Notes: generated by a model from the letters alone, not told the origin. Positions 27,181 to 36,160 are shown, counted from the stretch's first letter. The stretch is 64,000 bases of DNA from Paenibacillus catalpae (GCF_900112695.1 NZ_FOMT01000002.1:1226492-1290491); one strand, 5' to 3'. Numbers and translations are program-made.

Positions 27181-27972
27181 ATGGGAGAGGCGATTGTTGT
27201 AACATCGGGCAAAGGCGGAGTCGGGAAAACGACTACCTCGGCTAATTTAGGTACGGCACTTGCTTTGCTTGGCAAAAAGGTTTGTATGGTCGATACCGAC
27301 ATCGGATTGCGTAATTTGGATGTTGTAATGGGACTTGAGAATCGTATTATTTATGACCTGATTGATGTGGCTGAAGGACGCTGCCGCTTGAACCAGGCTT
27401 TGATTAAAGACAAGCGCTTTGAAGAGCTGTACATGCTGCCTGCTGCTCAGACAAAGGATAAGCAGGACGTGTCGCCTGAGCAAGTCAAGGATATGGTGCT
27501 CGAGCTTAAGAAAGACTTTGATTATGTCATTATTGATTGCCCAGCTGGCATTGAGCACGGCTTCCGCAACGCTATTGCAGGTGCGGATCGGGCGATTGTA
27601 GTGACAACCCCTGAGAATGCGGCGGTCCGTGATGCCGATCGTGTTATTGGGCTATTGGAGAAAGAACAGATCCCATCCAAAATAATCATTAACCGGATTC
27701 GCCAGAACATGGTGAAGAACGGTGAAATGCTTGATATTGATGAAATTTGTCAGGTGCTTGCCGTTGATTTGGTTGGTATCGTGCCGGATGACGAGAAGGT
27801 CATCAAGGCAGCGAATTCTGGCGAACCAACCGTGATGGATCCTTCCTCGCGAGCTGCGATTGCCTACCGCAATATTGCGCGCCGAATTCTTGGCGACATG
27901 GTTCCCCTCATGCTGCTCGATGAGAAGGCTGGTGCCTTCAAACGCTTCCGCAAGTTTCTTGGAATAGGATGA
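27181..27972 (+). CDS. minD: Septum site-determining protein MinD
   Basis: This ParA/MinD-family ATPase binds the membrane when ATP-bound and positions MinC. The deviant Walker A motif SGKGGVGKTTTSANLG is at residues 8-23, and the switch IDCPAGIEHGF is near 122. The C-terminus AFKRFRKFLGIG is the amphipathic membrane-targeting helix. The ATG follows AAGGGGTG by a suitable distance. minC ends 13 nt upstream, and the next gene begins 8 nt downstream. Confidence 0.97.
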   Translation: MGEAIVVTSGKGGVGKTTTSANLGTALALLGKKVCMVDTDIGLRNLDVVMGLENRIIYDLIDVAEGRCRLNQALIKDKRFEELYMLPAAQTKDKQDVSPEQVKDMVLELKKDFDYVIIDCPAGIEHGFRNAIAGADRAIVVTTPENAAVRDADRVIGLLEKEQIPSKIIINRIRQNMVKNGEMLDIDEICQVLAVDLVGIVPDDEKVIKAANSGEPTVMDPSSRAAIAYRNIARRILGDMVPLMLLDEKAGAFKRFRKFLGIG

Positions 27973-27979
27973 TTGCCTT

Positions 27980-29128
27980 GTGCTTAACAAACTGAAAAAG
28001 ATAGACTGGGGAATCGTAGCGATTCTGCTCTGCCTGATGGCTATCAGTACCGTTCTGGTCAGAAGCGCTACGCATAACAACCCGCTTTATCACAACTATG
28101 ATCTCAAAACAGTCGTCTTTTATATAGTTGGTTTCTGTGTAGCCATACTGGCAACGGTATTCGATTATCGCATTTTGCTCAAAAGCTGGTATGTCTTATA
28201 CGGTATCGGTATAGCGCTACTAATCGCGGTCTTCTTCTTCGGGGCGAATCTTAACGGCGCGTCCGGCTGGTTCAAGCTTCCAGGAGGCTTCTTATTTCAG
28301 CCCGCCGAGTTTATGAAGATTATTATCATCATCGGCATTGCCTATATCATGGGCAGGCGCCAGGGTGATCGGTTGACCTTTATCGAGGATCTGCTTCCGA
28401 TTGCGGCCTTTGCTTTCTTGCCATTCCTGCTCGTTATGATTCAGCCCGACCTTGGCAACGCGATTATTTATATCGTTATCGTCCTTGGTATGCTGTGGAT
28501 CGGCAATGTGAAGTATACGCATGTATTGGTTGGTCTGACGACGGTCGTTGCCGCAATCGTTTTGTTCGTCTCTTTGTTCACCATGTTTAATACCGAGATT
28601 GAGACCTACTTGAAGGATCATAACAAGGAACACTGGTATAAGCGTATCAATACGTTCCTGGATCCTAGCCAGGCATCAAGCGATGATAAGCATCAGTCCG
28701 AAAATGCGAAGATTGCGATCGGTTCCGGCGGTCTTAGCGGTGACGGCTATTTGAAGGGGGATATGATTAACGGGAAGTTTATTCCCTACCCGTATTCCGA
28801 TTCCATCTTTGTCGTCATCGGGGAGGAGTTTGGCTTCCAGGGATCGGCGATCCTGCTGCTCCTGTACTTCTTATTGATTTACAGGATGATTCTAATCGCC
28901 TTCCGATGTTATGATAACCGGGCGGCTTTTATCGTTATCGGGATCGCATCCATGTATGTCTTCCAGATTTTCCAAAATATAGGGATGATGATTGGTCTCA
29001 TGCCAATCACCGGCATTACGCTGCCGTTTATCAGTTACGGCGGTACCTCGCTGCTGCTGAACATGCTGTGCATCGGTATTTTGTTTAGTATCAACGCCCA
29101 CCAAGAGAAATACGAGCTGGCCGAATAG
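27980..29128 (+). CDS. rodA: SEDS-family peptidoglycan polymerase RodA
   Basis: This polytopic protein of 382 residues polymerises glycan strands in the elongasome with a class B penicillin-binding protein. The SEDS signature near the C-terminus is ITGITLPFISYGGTSLL. The conserved external loop contains FLDPSQASSDDKHQSENAKIAIGSGG, shown in parts, and YSDSIFVVIGEEFG. About ten membrane segments are visible. It starts with GTG 8 nt after minD and closes the mre-min cluster. Grouping with mreBCD argues for RodA rather than FtsW or SpoVE. B. subtilis has no SEDS gene at this position. Confidence 0.9.
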   Translation: MLNKLKKIDWGIVAILLCLMAISTVLVRSATHNNPLYHNYDLKTVVFYIVGFCVAILATVFDYRILLKSWYVLYGIGIALLIAVFFFGANLNGASGWFKLPGGFLFQPAEFMKIIIIIGIAYIMGRRQGDRLTFIEDLLPIAAFAFLPFLLVMIQPDLGNAIIYIVIVLGMLWIGNVKYTHVLVGLTTVVAAIVLFVSLFTMFNTEIETYLKDHNKEHWYKRINTFLDPSQASSDDKHQSENAKIAIGSGGLSGDGYLKGDMINGKFIPYPYSDSIFVVIGEEFGFQGSAILLLLYFLLIYRMILIAFRCYDNRAAFIVIGIASMYVFQIFQNIGMMIGLMPITGITLPFISYGGTSLLLNMLCIGILFSINAHQEKYELAE

Positions 29129-29140
29129 GCCAGCTTTTTT
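29115..29140 (+). terminator. Intrinsic terminator overlapping the end of rodA
   Basis: GAGCTGGCC and GGCCAGCTTTTTT form a strong hairpin that contains the rodA stop codon. It ends the mreB-rodA unit. Confidence 0.9.
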
Positions 29141-29147
29141 GCATTTA

Positions 29148-29302
29148 CAGGTTAATAGTTGGGCGCTGCGCATCAAATGTTCTTCCGATCGCCATTGCTC
29201 GGGGATTCCTTGAACTATTCCAATAGGATTGTAGTCCCCAAGCAAAAGCGACCACTGCGTTTCTACAGAATCATTTGATGCTCCGCACTTGCCTTTAACC
29301 TG
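29148..29302. repeat. 155-nt imperfect inverted repeat, structured RNA or miniature element
   Basis: The ends CAGGTTAA (29148-29155) and TTAACCTG (29295-29302) are complementary. Further inward, GCATCAAATG pairs with CATTTGATGC, TTCT with AGAA, TTGCT and GGGGA with TCCCC and AGCAA, and the apex holds CTATT / AATAG. The whole segment can fold as one long stem with internal loops. It contains no plausible gene. The 412-nt gap between rodA and spoIVFA is filled by this element, a second hairpin GAGCTG / CAGCTC (29313-29335), a terminator and a SigE-like promoter. Confidence 0.65.
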
Positions 29303-29356
29303 CACTCAAAAAGAGCTGAAGCCATTCACCAGCTCGTAAAGGAAAACCATATAGAT

Positions 29357-29388
29357 CGAGCAGAATAAAACCTGCTCGTTTTTTTTTT
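29357..29388 (+). terminator. Stand-alone intrinsic terminator in the rodA-spoIVFA gap
   Basis: CGAGCAG and CTGCTCG with an 8-nt loop are followed by ten T. No gene lies between it and the rodA terminator, so it either backs up the first terminator or ends a small RNA from the inverted-repeat element. Confidence 0.85.
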
Positions 29389-29446
29389 CGGCCTCTTAGC
29401 CTTTGGGATCTTCCAGCTCGGGCCATTTTGTATTATTCCGCCCCTC

Positions 29447-29475
29447 GCATACTTGTCAGCTTGGCCACATACTTA
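29447..29475 (+). promoter_or_regulatory. Possible SigE promoter of spoIVFAB
   Basis: GCATACT and CATACTTA are separated by 14 nt, 65 nt upstream of the spoIVFA start. The spoIVF operon is SigE-controlled in B. subtilis, which agrees. Confidence 0.45.
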
Positions 29476-29539
29476 TGTAGAAAGGAAATGTGGGCAGCGC
29501 TAAAGCGGCCGGCTTGTCTTGCGAGAGGGAGGCTATTCG

Positions 29540-30529
29540 ATGGGGAAAAAAGATGGTGTCAGAGAGCGGCGTCAGGAGAAAATCAGACAGCTGCTGGAGC
29601 AGCAGGAGAAGCAGGAGAAGCAATCAAGGCTGTGGCAGCAGCAGGAGCGTAGGATGGAGCAGAAGCAGGGACTGCCCGCAAAAGTCCGTCCGATTAAGGA
29701 GAGGCAGAACAACCGGTATGAGGAGGAACCGTATTTTCCTGTACCGTATAACATGGATGCCGGCGGCGATGAATTGGATCCGGAAAAACTGTGGAAAACA
29801 AACCCGAATCCATGGCTCGGCTGGGAAACAGGCGAGGGGAAAAACGGCAGGTTTGTGCCTGAATATGCCACGATGTACGAAACGGATGACGGAGGCAGCG
29901 GCCGCAAACCTTTCCTCCGCAACGAATTGAAATGGAAAGCCATTATTGCTGCCGTTTTGTTCGCTGCGATTTGGGGCGTTTTTCATAATGAGTCGCCGCT
30001 TGCGCAAAAAGGACAAACTGTGGTCAAAAATGCGTTGACCGAAGAGATGGACTTCACGGCTGTCGCCACCTGGTACAAGGAGACGTTTGCCGGCGCTCCT
30101 TCGTTTATTCCGATTTTCAATAATGTGCAGAAGGAAGCGGAGTCGGCTAACGGTTCGGTTGAACTGCCCGTTGTTTCTCCTCTGCCGGATGGCGCTATCG
30201 TCCGTACCTTCGCGGAACTGCTGAATGGCATTGAGCTGGCCGGTTCGTCCAAAGAGGAAGTTTCGGCCATTGAGACGGGAAGGGTTCTGGTTGTATCGGA
30301 GGCCGAGAAGGATAAGGGCTTTACCGTTGTAATCGAGCATGCAAGCGGCCGCTCATCTGTCTATGGCAAGCTGGGTGCAGCATCTGTTCAAGCAAATGAC
30401 TGGGTCGAAGCGGGGGACACGATCGGTACCCTCCAAGAGGCTGCAGGCGAGGAGCCAAGCGTACTCTATTTTGCAGTGCGGCAAGATAATCAATATGTCG
30501 ATCCTGTGGGCGTGATCCCGATTGATTAA
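29540..30529 (+). CDS. spoIVFA: Stage IV sporulation protein FA
   Basis: This mother-cell protein of the outer forespore membrane holds the SpoIVFB protease inactive until the SpoIVB signal arrives. The N-terminal cytoplasmic part is a basic, Gln/Glu-rich coiled coil (residues 5-45). One membrane segment lies near 135-155 (WKAIIAAVLFAAIWGVF). The external C-terminal half is a degenerate M23-peptidase-like domain (VVIEHASGRSSVYGKL, WVEAGDTIGTLQ). It lacks the full set of histidine metal ligands, so it is not expected to cleave wall. GAGGGAGG sets the ATG at 29540 (329 residues) rather than the TTG at 29519. Confidence 0.9.
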   Translation: MGKKDGVRERRQEKIRQLLEQQEKQEKQSRLWQQQERRMEQKQGLPAKVRPIKERQNNRYEEEPYFPVPYNMDAGGDELDPEKLWKTNPNPWLGWETGEGKNGRFVPEYATMYETDDGGSGRKPFLRNELKWKAIIAAVLFAAIWGVFHNESPLAQKGQTVVKNALTEEMDFTAVATWYKETFAGAPSFIPIFNNVQKEAESANGSVELPVVSPLPDGAIVRTFAELLNGIELAGSSKEEVSAIETGRVLVVSEAEKDKGFTVVIEHASGRSSVYGKLGAASVQANDWVEAGDTIGTLQEAAGEEPSVLYFAVRQDNQYVDPVGVIPID

Positions 30530-31403
30530 ATGGAAAGGCATCCGCTGGTCCGTTCATCCTTTATTTGTACTTGTCATGATCGGCTCTGTTATGACCGGTT
30601 ATTTCGCCGAGCTCTTCACGTTATTTCTGATTGTTCTGGTCCATGAGATCGGACATGTTGTAGTTGCCAGAAGCTTTGACCTCACGGTACGTGAAGTGAA
30701 GCTTCTTCCTTTTGGCGGCGTTGCGGAAATGGAAGATGCAGGCAGCATTCCGGCCGGTCAGGATGCTTTAATCGCAATTGCGGGACCTCTCCAGAATGTG
30801 TGGATGGGTCTTGCCGCTTGGGGCTGTGGTCAGCTTGGCTGGTGGGACCCGGAATGGGCTTCCTACGTATGGCAGGCTAATCTAATGATTGGTTTATTTA
30901 ATCTTCTGCCAATCTATCCGCTGGACGGAGGCAAGCTGATGCAGGCTGCCTTCAGCTACGGCTTTAATTATTATGCCATGATGAAATGGACTTCCCGGAT
31001 CAGTATCGCCCTTAGTACTCTGATGATTGGTTATGCGCTATCGACGGCGTTCCATTCAGATGCCGGTATCCAGCTTAATCTTCTTGTTGTTGGCTTGTTT
31101 CTGCTGCTGACGAATTGGACATATTACCGCAACATCCCGTACCTGTTTGTCCGTTTCCTGATGCACCGTGACCGTGTCGCTGTCCGTACGATCGCCCGAG
31201 GATCGCTCGCCCGACCAATAATTGTAAATTTGAAGCAACCAATTATTGCTGTTGTCCGTCTATTATGGCGTGAGCAGTACCATCTGATTTATTTGATGGA
31301 GCTGGAAGGCCGAATCGTCAAGGTTGTTCCTGAAAAAGAAATCGTGGACCGCTATTTAACAGAGCGTGATCCAAATCGCGCTGTCATCGAACTTTTTCGA
31401 TAG
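30522..31403 (+). CDS. spoIVFB: Stage IV sporulation protein FB, intramembrane metalloprotease
   Basis: This site-2-type protease removes the pro-sequence of SigK at the forespore membrane. The zinc motif is VLVHEIGHVV near residue 43, and the second metal motif is LLPIYPLDGGKL near 135. About six membrane segments are visible, and a C-terminal soluble part resembles a CBS-like region (RTIARGSLARPIIVNLKQ, in part). The TTG start overlaps the last codons of spoIVFA (TTGATTAA), so its translation depends on the partner. The pair is adjacent as in B. subtilis. Confidence 0.92.
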   Translation: MIKWKGIRWSVHPLFVLVMIGSVMTGYFAELFTLFLIVLVHEIGHVVVARSFDLTVREVKLLPFGGVAEMEDAGSIPAGQDALIAIAGPLQNVWMGLAAWGCGQLGWWDPEWASYVWQANLMIGLFNLLPIYPLDGGKLMQAAFSYGFNYYAMMKWTSRISIALSTLMIGYALSTAFHSDAGIQLNLLVVGLFLLLTNWTYYRNIPYLFVRFLMHRDRVAVRTIARGSLARPIIVNLKQPIIAVVRLLWREQYHLIYLMELEGRIVKVVPEKEIVDRYLTERDPNRAVIELFR

Positions 31404-31440
31404 AGGTAAAATAGACCACTTTTTCCCTTAGGTATCTTGG

Positions 31441-31449
31441 TGGTAGAAT
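31441..31449 (+). promoter_or_regulatory. Possible extended -10 promoter of the RNase G gene
   Basis: TG-G-TAGAAT lies 40 nt upstream of the start. No convincing -35 is present. It is tentative. Confidence 0.3.
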
Positions 31450-31488
31450 AGAGTAGATGACAAAACGTAAGGCGGTTGATATTCGGGA

Positions 31489-32745
31489 ATGAAGCGGATG
31501 TTAATGCACGGACACGGCGAGCTGCTGCAGACCGCCGTGCTGATGGGCGGGCGGCTGATCGACTTTTATATGGAACAGTCGGAGAGCAGCGGATTAGTCG
31601 GCAATGTATATAAGGGACGAGTTGTCAATGTGCTGCCAGGCATGCAGGCCGCTTTTGTAGATATTGGTCTGGGTAAAAATGCGTTTCTGTACATAGATGA
31701 TCTGCTGCATCCGCATTTGGAGAAACAGCCGGAGCAGAAACCCTCCATTACGGAGCTGGTTAAGCCCGGTCAAGAGCTGGTTGTACAAGTGATGAAGGAA
31801 CCAATGGGCAGTAAGGGAGCGCGCGTGACTACGCATTTTACTCTGCCTGGCCGGTGGCTGGTCTACATGCCGATAGCCGGATACATCGGAGTATCCAAAA
31901 AAATCATGGCGGAAAGCGAACGCTCGCGGATCCGGATGATTGGGGAGCGGCTGCGCCAGGGCGAAGAAGGCATCATTATGCGTACGGCGGCAGAAGGTGA
32001 ATGCGAGGAGTCGTTAGGGGCAGACGTCGAGCAGCTGCGCCAGCTTTGGACAAGCGTTCTGCAGCGTGCAACCCAGGCGAAAGCACCGGCTGAGCTGCAC
32101 CGTGAAGCAGGCCTCTTGCGGCGCGCAGTGAGAGATACGATGACTGATGATATTGACGAGGTATGGCTGGATGATGCCTCCCGTTCCAGCGAAGCGGTAT
32201 CCTTGCTGAAAGAAATGACTCCTCATCTTACAGGGCGGCTGAAGCTGTTTGATGCACGGAAGGAAAGGACTTCTTTATTCGACCGTTTTGGTGTGACGGA
32301 GCAGATAGAAGCAGCCTTTCAGTCTCGCATCCGTTTGGAGAGCGGCGGTTCTCTTATATGGGATGAGACGGAGGCACTGACGGTCATAGATGTGAATACG
32401 GCCAAATATACAGGTGCTACTGGCCTTGAAGATACCGTATTCAGAACCAATATGGAAGCCGCAGATGAAATTGCCCGGTTATTACGGATTCGTGATGTTG
32501 GCGGCATTATCATTATTGATTTTATTGATATGGAGAATGAGTCCAACCGGGAGAAGGTTATGGCCAGGCTGTCGGACTGGGCGAAGAAGGACCGGACCAA
32601 ATGTACCGTATTTGGCTGGACAAGGCTTGGCCTGCTTGAATTGACAAGACGTAAGGCCCGGGATAATGCAGCAAGGCAGTTAAGTGAAAGCTGCCCGGCA
32701 TGCGGAGGGACAGGGAAGAAATCATCTTTCATTTCTAGGTTATAG
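31489..32745 (+). CDS. rng: RNase E/G-family endoribonuclease
   Basis: This single-strand endoribonuclease is for rRNA maturation and mRNA decay. An S1-like domain (residues about 35-120: GNVYKGRVVNVLPGMQAAFVDIG, in part) is followed by the RNase H-like catalytic region. The metal-binding aspartates are in TVIDVNTAKYTG and IIIIDFIDME near 300-345. The C-terminal CPACGGTGKK is the zinc-link motif. Its 418 residues match RNase G rather than the long RNase E, and the C-terminal scaffold is absent. B. subtilis lacks this family and relies on RNase Y and RNases J. It sits between spoIVFB and the L21 operon. Confidence 0.93.
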   Translation: MKRMLMHGHGELLQTAVLMGGRLIDFYMEQSESSGLVGNVYKGRVVNVLPGMQAAFVDIGLGKNAFLYIDDLLHPHLEKQPEQKPSITELVKPGQELVVQVMKEPMGSKGARVTTHFTLPGRWLVYMPIAGYIGVSKKIMAESERSRIRMIGERLRQGEEGIIMRTAAEGECEESLGADVEQLRQLWTSVLQRATQAKAPAELHREAGLLRRAVRDTMTDDIDEVWLDDASRSSEAVSLLKEMTPHLTGRLKLFDARKERTSLFDRFGVTEQIEAAFQSRIRLESGGSLIWDETEALTVIDVNTAKYTGATGLEDTVFRTNMEAADEIARLLRIRDVGGIIIIDFIDMENESNREKVMARLSDWAKKDRTKCTVFGWTRLGLLELTRRKARDNAARQLSESCPACGGTGKKSSFISRL

Positions 32746-32774
32746 TTGATTGATTAGGCTGCATGTGATAGAAT
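32746..32774 (+). promoter_or_regulatory. SigA promoter of the L21-L27 operon
   Basis: TTGATT and TAGAAT are separated by 17 nt and begin directly at the end of the RNase G gene. Transcription would start near 32781 and give a leader of about 120 nt. Confidence 0.65.
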
Positions 32775-32780
32775 GTTCTA

Positions 32781-32902
32781 GTATGTCTGATCCTATATGT
32801 GTGTGGACATGCATGAACCGCTCCAATCGGGTTTAAGAGCAGCAGCTTTTGGCTGCAGCCACCTGGATTAGGCGAGTCTTCGACAATAAGGAGGTGCAAC
32901 TC
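32781..32902 (+). promoter_or_regulatory. L21 leader RNA
   Basis: This untranslated leader precedes rplU, matching in place the known L21 leader of Bacillota that is thought to allow autoregulation. A hairpin GCAGC / GCTGC is visible. CACCT at 32870-32874 can pair with AGGTG of the ribosome binding site at 32892-32896, which would hide it. The family assignment rests on position and these pairings, not on a covariance search. Confidence 0.6.
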
Positions 32903-33214
32903 ATGTTCGCAATTATCGAAACTGGCGGCAAGCAATACAAAGTTCAAGAGGGCGATGTAATCTACATCGAAAAACTGAACGCAAACGAAGGCGAAAGCGT
33001 AACGTTTGATCGTATCTTGGCAGTATCTAACGGCGAAGGTCTCGTAACTGGTACTCCAGTTGTTTCCGGCGCTACAGTTTCCGGCAAAGTCGAGAAACAA
33101 GGTAAAGGCCAAAAGATCATCGTTTACAAATACAAAGCCAAAAAGAACTACCGCCGCAAGCAAGGTCATCGTCAACCGTTCACTAAAGTAACAATCGAGA
33201 AAATCCAAGCATAA
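32903..33214 (+). CDS. rplU: 50S ribosomal protein L21
   Basis: This ribosomal protein binds 23S rRNA. The N-terminus [18 protein letters not shown] and the C-terminal [17 protein letters not shown] segment are typical. AAGGAGGTG sets the ATG at 32903 (103 residues); the frame extends into the leader from 32849, but that part is not translated. It is the first gene of rplU-prp-rpmA. Confidence 0.98.
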   Translation: MFAIIETGGKQYKVQEGDVIYIEKLNANEGESVTFDRILAVSNGEGLVTGTPVVSGATVSGKVEKQGKGQKIIVYKYKAKKNYRRKQGHRQPFTKVTIEKIQA

Positions 33215-33226
33215 GAGGACTTTCTT

Positions 33227-33562
33227 ATGATATCTGTTACAGTCGAACGTAGAGCCGCTGACAGACGGATTGTATCTTTTGCGATCTCCGGACACGCTAA
33301 ATATGCAGACCGCGGCAAGGATATTATCTGCGCCGGGGTGTCGGCCGTTTCGGTCGGAACCGTAAATGCTATCGAAGCTTTGGCGAGAGTGGAATTACCG
33401 GCTTCCATGAAGAATGGCTGGCTATCGTCAGACATTCCGGAGCAGCCGGATAAGGATACGGACGACAAGGTACAGCTGCTGCTCGAATCGATGGTCGTTA
33501 TGCTCGGCAATATCGCACAATCTTACGGCAAATACGTCGTAATTCATGAACAACTTCTTTAA
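33227..33562 (+). CDS. prp: Ribosomal-processing cysteine protease Prp
   Basis: This small protease removes the N-terminal extension of ribosomal protein L27 in Bacillota. The catalytic pair is His23 in SGHAKYA and Cys35 in [10 protein letters not shown]. It has 111 residues and lies between rplU and rpmA as in B. subtilis (ysxB) and Staphylococcus aureus. The L27 encoded next door carries the matching cleavage site, so the pair is functionally consistent. Confidence 0.95.
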   Translation: MISVTVERRAADRRIVSFAISGHAKYADRGKDIICAGVSAVSVGTVNAIEALARVELPASMKNGWLSSDIPEQPDKDTDDKVQLLLESMVVMLGNIAQSYGKYVVIHEQLL

Positions 33563-33579
33563 AGAAGGAGGGAAACACC

Positions 33580-33891
33580 ATGTTGAAATTAGATCTTCAG
33601 CTTTTTGCATCGAAAAAAGGTGTAGGTTCTACAAAGAACGGTCGCGACAGCCATTCGAAACGTCTTGGCGCTAAACGCGCTGACGGTCAAGTCGTATCTG
33701 CAGGCAGCATCTTGTTCCGCCAACGCGGTACTAAGATTCACCCAGGTACGAACGTGGGCATCGGTAAAGACGACACGCTTTTCGCTTTGGTTGAAGGCGT
33801 TGTTAAGTTCGAACGTTTGGGCCGCGATCGCAAAAAAGTGAGCGTGTACCCTGTTGATCTGGCTCCGGTAGCCGCAGCAGTAGAAGCTTAA
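33580..33891 (+). CDS. rpmA: 50S ribosomal protein L27, with Prp-cleaved extension
   Basis: This is a ribosomal protein at the peptidyl transferase centre. The N-terminus [20 protein letters not shown] contains the Bacillota-specific extension, and cleavage is expected after Phe9. This exposes Ala-Ser-Lys-Lys-Gly, which reaches the active site. AAGGAGGG precedes the ATG. Its 103 residues are normal. Confidence 0.98.
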   Translation: MLKLDLQLFASKKGVGSTKNGRDSHSKRLGAKRADGQVVSAGSILFRQRGTKIHPGTNVGIGKDDTLFALVEGVVKFERLGRDRKKVSVYPVDLAPVAAAVEA

Positions 33892-33902
33892 TAGCAACAA
33901 GT

Positions 33903-33937
33903 GCCCCGGCCTGATGAACAGGCCGGGGCTTTTGTTT
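33903..33937 (+). terminator. Intrinsic terminator after rpmA
   Basis: GCCCCGGCCTG and CAGGCCGGGGC form a very stable stem with a 5-nt loop, followed by a T-rich tail. Confidence 0.9.
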
Positions 33938-33967
33938 GTTTTAGACCTTTCGGCTGCCGTATTCGCA

Positions 33968-33976
33968 TGCTATACT
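33968..33976 (+). promoter_or_regulatory. Extended -10 promoter of the spo0B-obg unit
   Basis: TG-C-TATACT lies about 40 nt before the start of the next gene. The -35 region is weak. Confidence 0.5.
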
Positions 33977-34016
33977 GGTCTAGCTAGGAAACAAGCAGAA
34001 AGTGGGAACGATCAGG

Positions 34017-34754
34017 ATGGATCGCATTAGAATGGCGAGACAGTCGGCAGCGGCTTCCGTTGTGCTGCCTGGTGCGGCTGTACTCATTTGGCCTTCTTCG
34101 GTATGGCTGGTTGCACTTTTTCTCTTATGGACAATAGCAGCTGCGGTATTTTGGATCAAGACGGAACGTAAAGAGCAGGAACAACGGCTGGCACGTACTG
34201 TGCAGAGGCTGCAGACAGCAAGCGTAAAGACATTAAATCACCACAGGCATGATTGGATGAATGATCTCCAGGTTTTGTTCGGTTACATACGGATGAACAA
34301 GCTGGATAAAACCGTGGAATATGTGGAGAAAATAAGGGTTAGAATGACGGAGGAGAGCCAAATTGCAAAGCTTGGTGTTCCTTCGCTAATCAGCTATATA
34401 CAATCCTTCCGTACCCTTACCAATGCCATGCAGCTTCATGTGAAGGTGGATGAAGGCATTCATTTGAACGAGCTTCAGGACGAGGGCCGGGATATTGCGG
34501 ATACTTTGATCAGCCTGATCAATGCTTACAGATTCTCTGTAAAGACAGGATACGGCGATCCGGCATCACTTACCCTAAAGCTCTCCAGGGATGAGGAGAT
34601 GCTGACGGTAGCTTTTTATTATGAGGGCGACTTAACCAGCGAGCAGCAGCTTGCGGATAAAATAAAACAGCAGTTGGAAGGCGCGTCTCTCTTGCCGGTC
34701 GATGTGGAGCATCCGCAGCGGGAATTGGTATTAAAAGCGGAATGGCGCGCTTGA
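34017..34754 (+). CDS. Spo0B-like sporulation phosphotransferase with membrane anchor
   Basis: Spo0B moves phosphate from Spo0F to Spo0A in the sporulation phosphorelay. The H-box is [18 protein letters not shown]; the phosphorylated histidine should be His78 in RHDW, as His30 in B. subtilis. A degenerate ATPase-like domain follows. Unlike B. subtilis Spo0B (192 residues, soluble), this 245-residue protein has a hydrophobic N-terminus (residues about 14-47) that looks like two short membrane segments. The start is chosen at the ATG at 34017; a GTG at 34002 and an ATG at 34032 are possible. It lies directly before obg, as spo0B does in B. subtilis. Confidence 0.85.
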   Translation: MDRIRMARQSAAASVVLPGAAVLIWPSSVWLVALFLLWTIAAAVFWIKTERKEQEQRLARTVQRLQTASVKTLNHHRHDWMNDLQVLFGYIRMNKLDKTVEYVEKIRVRMTEESQIAKLGVPSLISYIQSFRTLTNAMQLHVKVDEGIHLNELQDEGRDIADTLISLINAYRFSVKTGYGDPASLTLKLSRDEEMLTVAFYYEGDLTSEQQLADKIKQQLEGASLLPVDVEHPQRELVLKAEWRA

Positions 34755-34767
34755 ACGGGGGCAAAAC

Positions 34768-36087
34768 ATGTTTGTCGATAAAGCGAAAATATTTGTAAAA
34801 GGCGGCAACGGAGGCAACGGAATCGTGTCCTACCGCCGCGAGAAATACGTACCGGAAGGCGGTCCGGCAGGCGGCGACGGCGGTAATGGCGGCGACGTTA
34901 TTTTCCGCGTTGACGAAGGTCTCAGGACGCTAATGGATTTCCGTTATCAGAAGCATTTCAAGGGACCGGCAGGCGAACGCGGCAAAGTGAAATCGATGCA
35001 TGGCGCGAGTGCTGACGACATGATCGTTCGCATTCCTCCGGGTACGGTTATTGTAGACGACGATTCGCAGGAGATTATTGCGGATATGACGCGTCACGGG
35101 CAGGAAGTGGTCGTGGCGCGCGGTGGCCGCGGCGGCCGCGGCAACATTCGGTTCGCTACGATTAATAATCCTGCTCCGGATATTTGCGAGAACGGTGAAG
35201 AAGGCGAAGAGCGCTGGGTTACTCTGGAGCTCAAAGTTATGGCGGATGTTGGTCTGGTCGGATTCCCGAGTGTAGGCAAGTCCACGTTGCTTTCCGTTGT
35301 GTCCGGCGCAAAGCCGAAAATCGGCGCCTACCACTTTACAACGATTACGCCTAACCTTGGCGTCGTTGATGTTGGTGACGGACGCAGCTTTGTAATGGCT
35401 GACCTGCCGGGCCTGATTGAAGGGGCACATGAAGGCGTTGGACTTGGCCATGAATTTCTGCGCCATGTTGAGCGGACAAGAGTAATTGTTCATGTCTTGG
35501 ATATTGCAGGGACAGAAGGCCGCGATCCTTTCGAGGACTGGGTCAAAATTAACGAAGAGCTTGTGAAATATAACGAGAAGCTTGCGGAGCGTCCGCAGAT
35601 CATTGCGGCTAACAAGATGGATATGCCGGAGGCGGCAGATAATCTGGAGCTGTTTAAGCAACAGTTGGATGAGGTTCGCGGTGACCGTGAATATCTCGTC
35701 CTGCCAATTTCATCGCTGACCAAGCAAGGCATCCAGGAGCTTCTGTACAAAGCAGCGGATACCCTTGATTCTGTTCCGGAAGAAGTATCGGTTGAAGAAG
35801 TGAAGGATGTCGCAGAGCGGAAAGTATTCACATTCGAGAAACGCGAGGATGACAGCTTTACGATTCACCGTGAAGATGAAATCTTTGTCGTGAAGGGTAC
35901 AAGAATCGAAAACTATCTGAAGCGCATGAACATGAACTCTTATGACGCTATTATGCGCTTTGCGCAGCTGATGCGGAAGATGGGTGTTGACGCGGCTCTC
36001 CGTCGTGAAGGGGCCAGAGACGGTGATACCGTTCAGATTGCCGACTTTACGTTCGAATTCTTTGAAGGCAGCGATTATAACGGCTAA
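34768..36087 (+). CDS. obg: GTPase Obg
   Basis: This is a ribosome-associated GTPase needed for 50S assembly and, in B. subtilis, for sporulation onset and the general stress response. A glycine-rich OBG fold forms the N-terminus (residues 1-158). The G domain has [10 protein letters not shown] near 165, DLPGLIEGA near 212 and NKMD near 282. A C-terminal OCT domain follows from about 355. GGGGGC precedes the ATG. It starts 13 nt after the spo0B-like gene. Confidence 0.97.
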   Translation: MFVDKAKIFVKGGNGGNGIVSYRREKYVPEGGPAGGDGGNGGDVIFRVDEGLRTLMDFRYQKHFKGPAGERGKVKSMHGASADDMIVRIPPGTVIVDDDSQEIIADMTRHGQEVVVARGGRGGRGNIRFATINNPAPDICENGEEGEERWVTLELKVMADVGLVGFPSVGKSTLLSVVSGAKPKIGAYHFTTITPNLGVVDVGDGRSFVMADLPGLIEGAHEGVGLGHEFLRHVERTRVIVHVLDIAGTEGRDPFEDWVKINEELVKYNEKLAERPQIIAANKMDMPEAADNLELFKQQLDEVRGDREYLVLPISSLTKQGIQELLYKAADTLDSVPEEVSVEEVKDVAERKVFTFEKREDDSFTIHREDEIFVVKGTRIENYLKRMNMNSYDAIMRFAQLMRKMGVDAALRREGARDGDTVQIADFTFEFFEGSDYNG

Positions 36088-36110
36088 AGAAATCAAACAA
36101 GTTGACGCAA

Positions 36111-36137
36111 AAGACGGCCCCCGGCCGTCTTTTTTTC
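36111..36137 (+). terminator. Intrinsic terminator after obg
   Basis: AAGACGGCC and GGCCGTCTT form a stem with a 3-nt loop, followed by TTTTTT. Confidence 0.9.
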
Positions 36138-36160
36138 TTTGAATCCGTCTCAGTTACCTA

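Noticed and set aside
29428-29930. Open frames overlapping the start of spoIVFA in other frames
   Set aside because: They are frame shadows of spoIVFA with no ribosome binding site. The spoIVFA frame has a strong one and the expected membrane segment.
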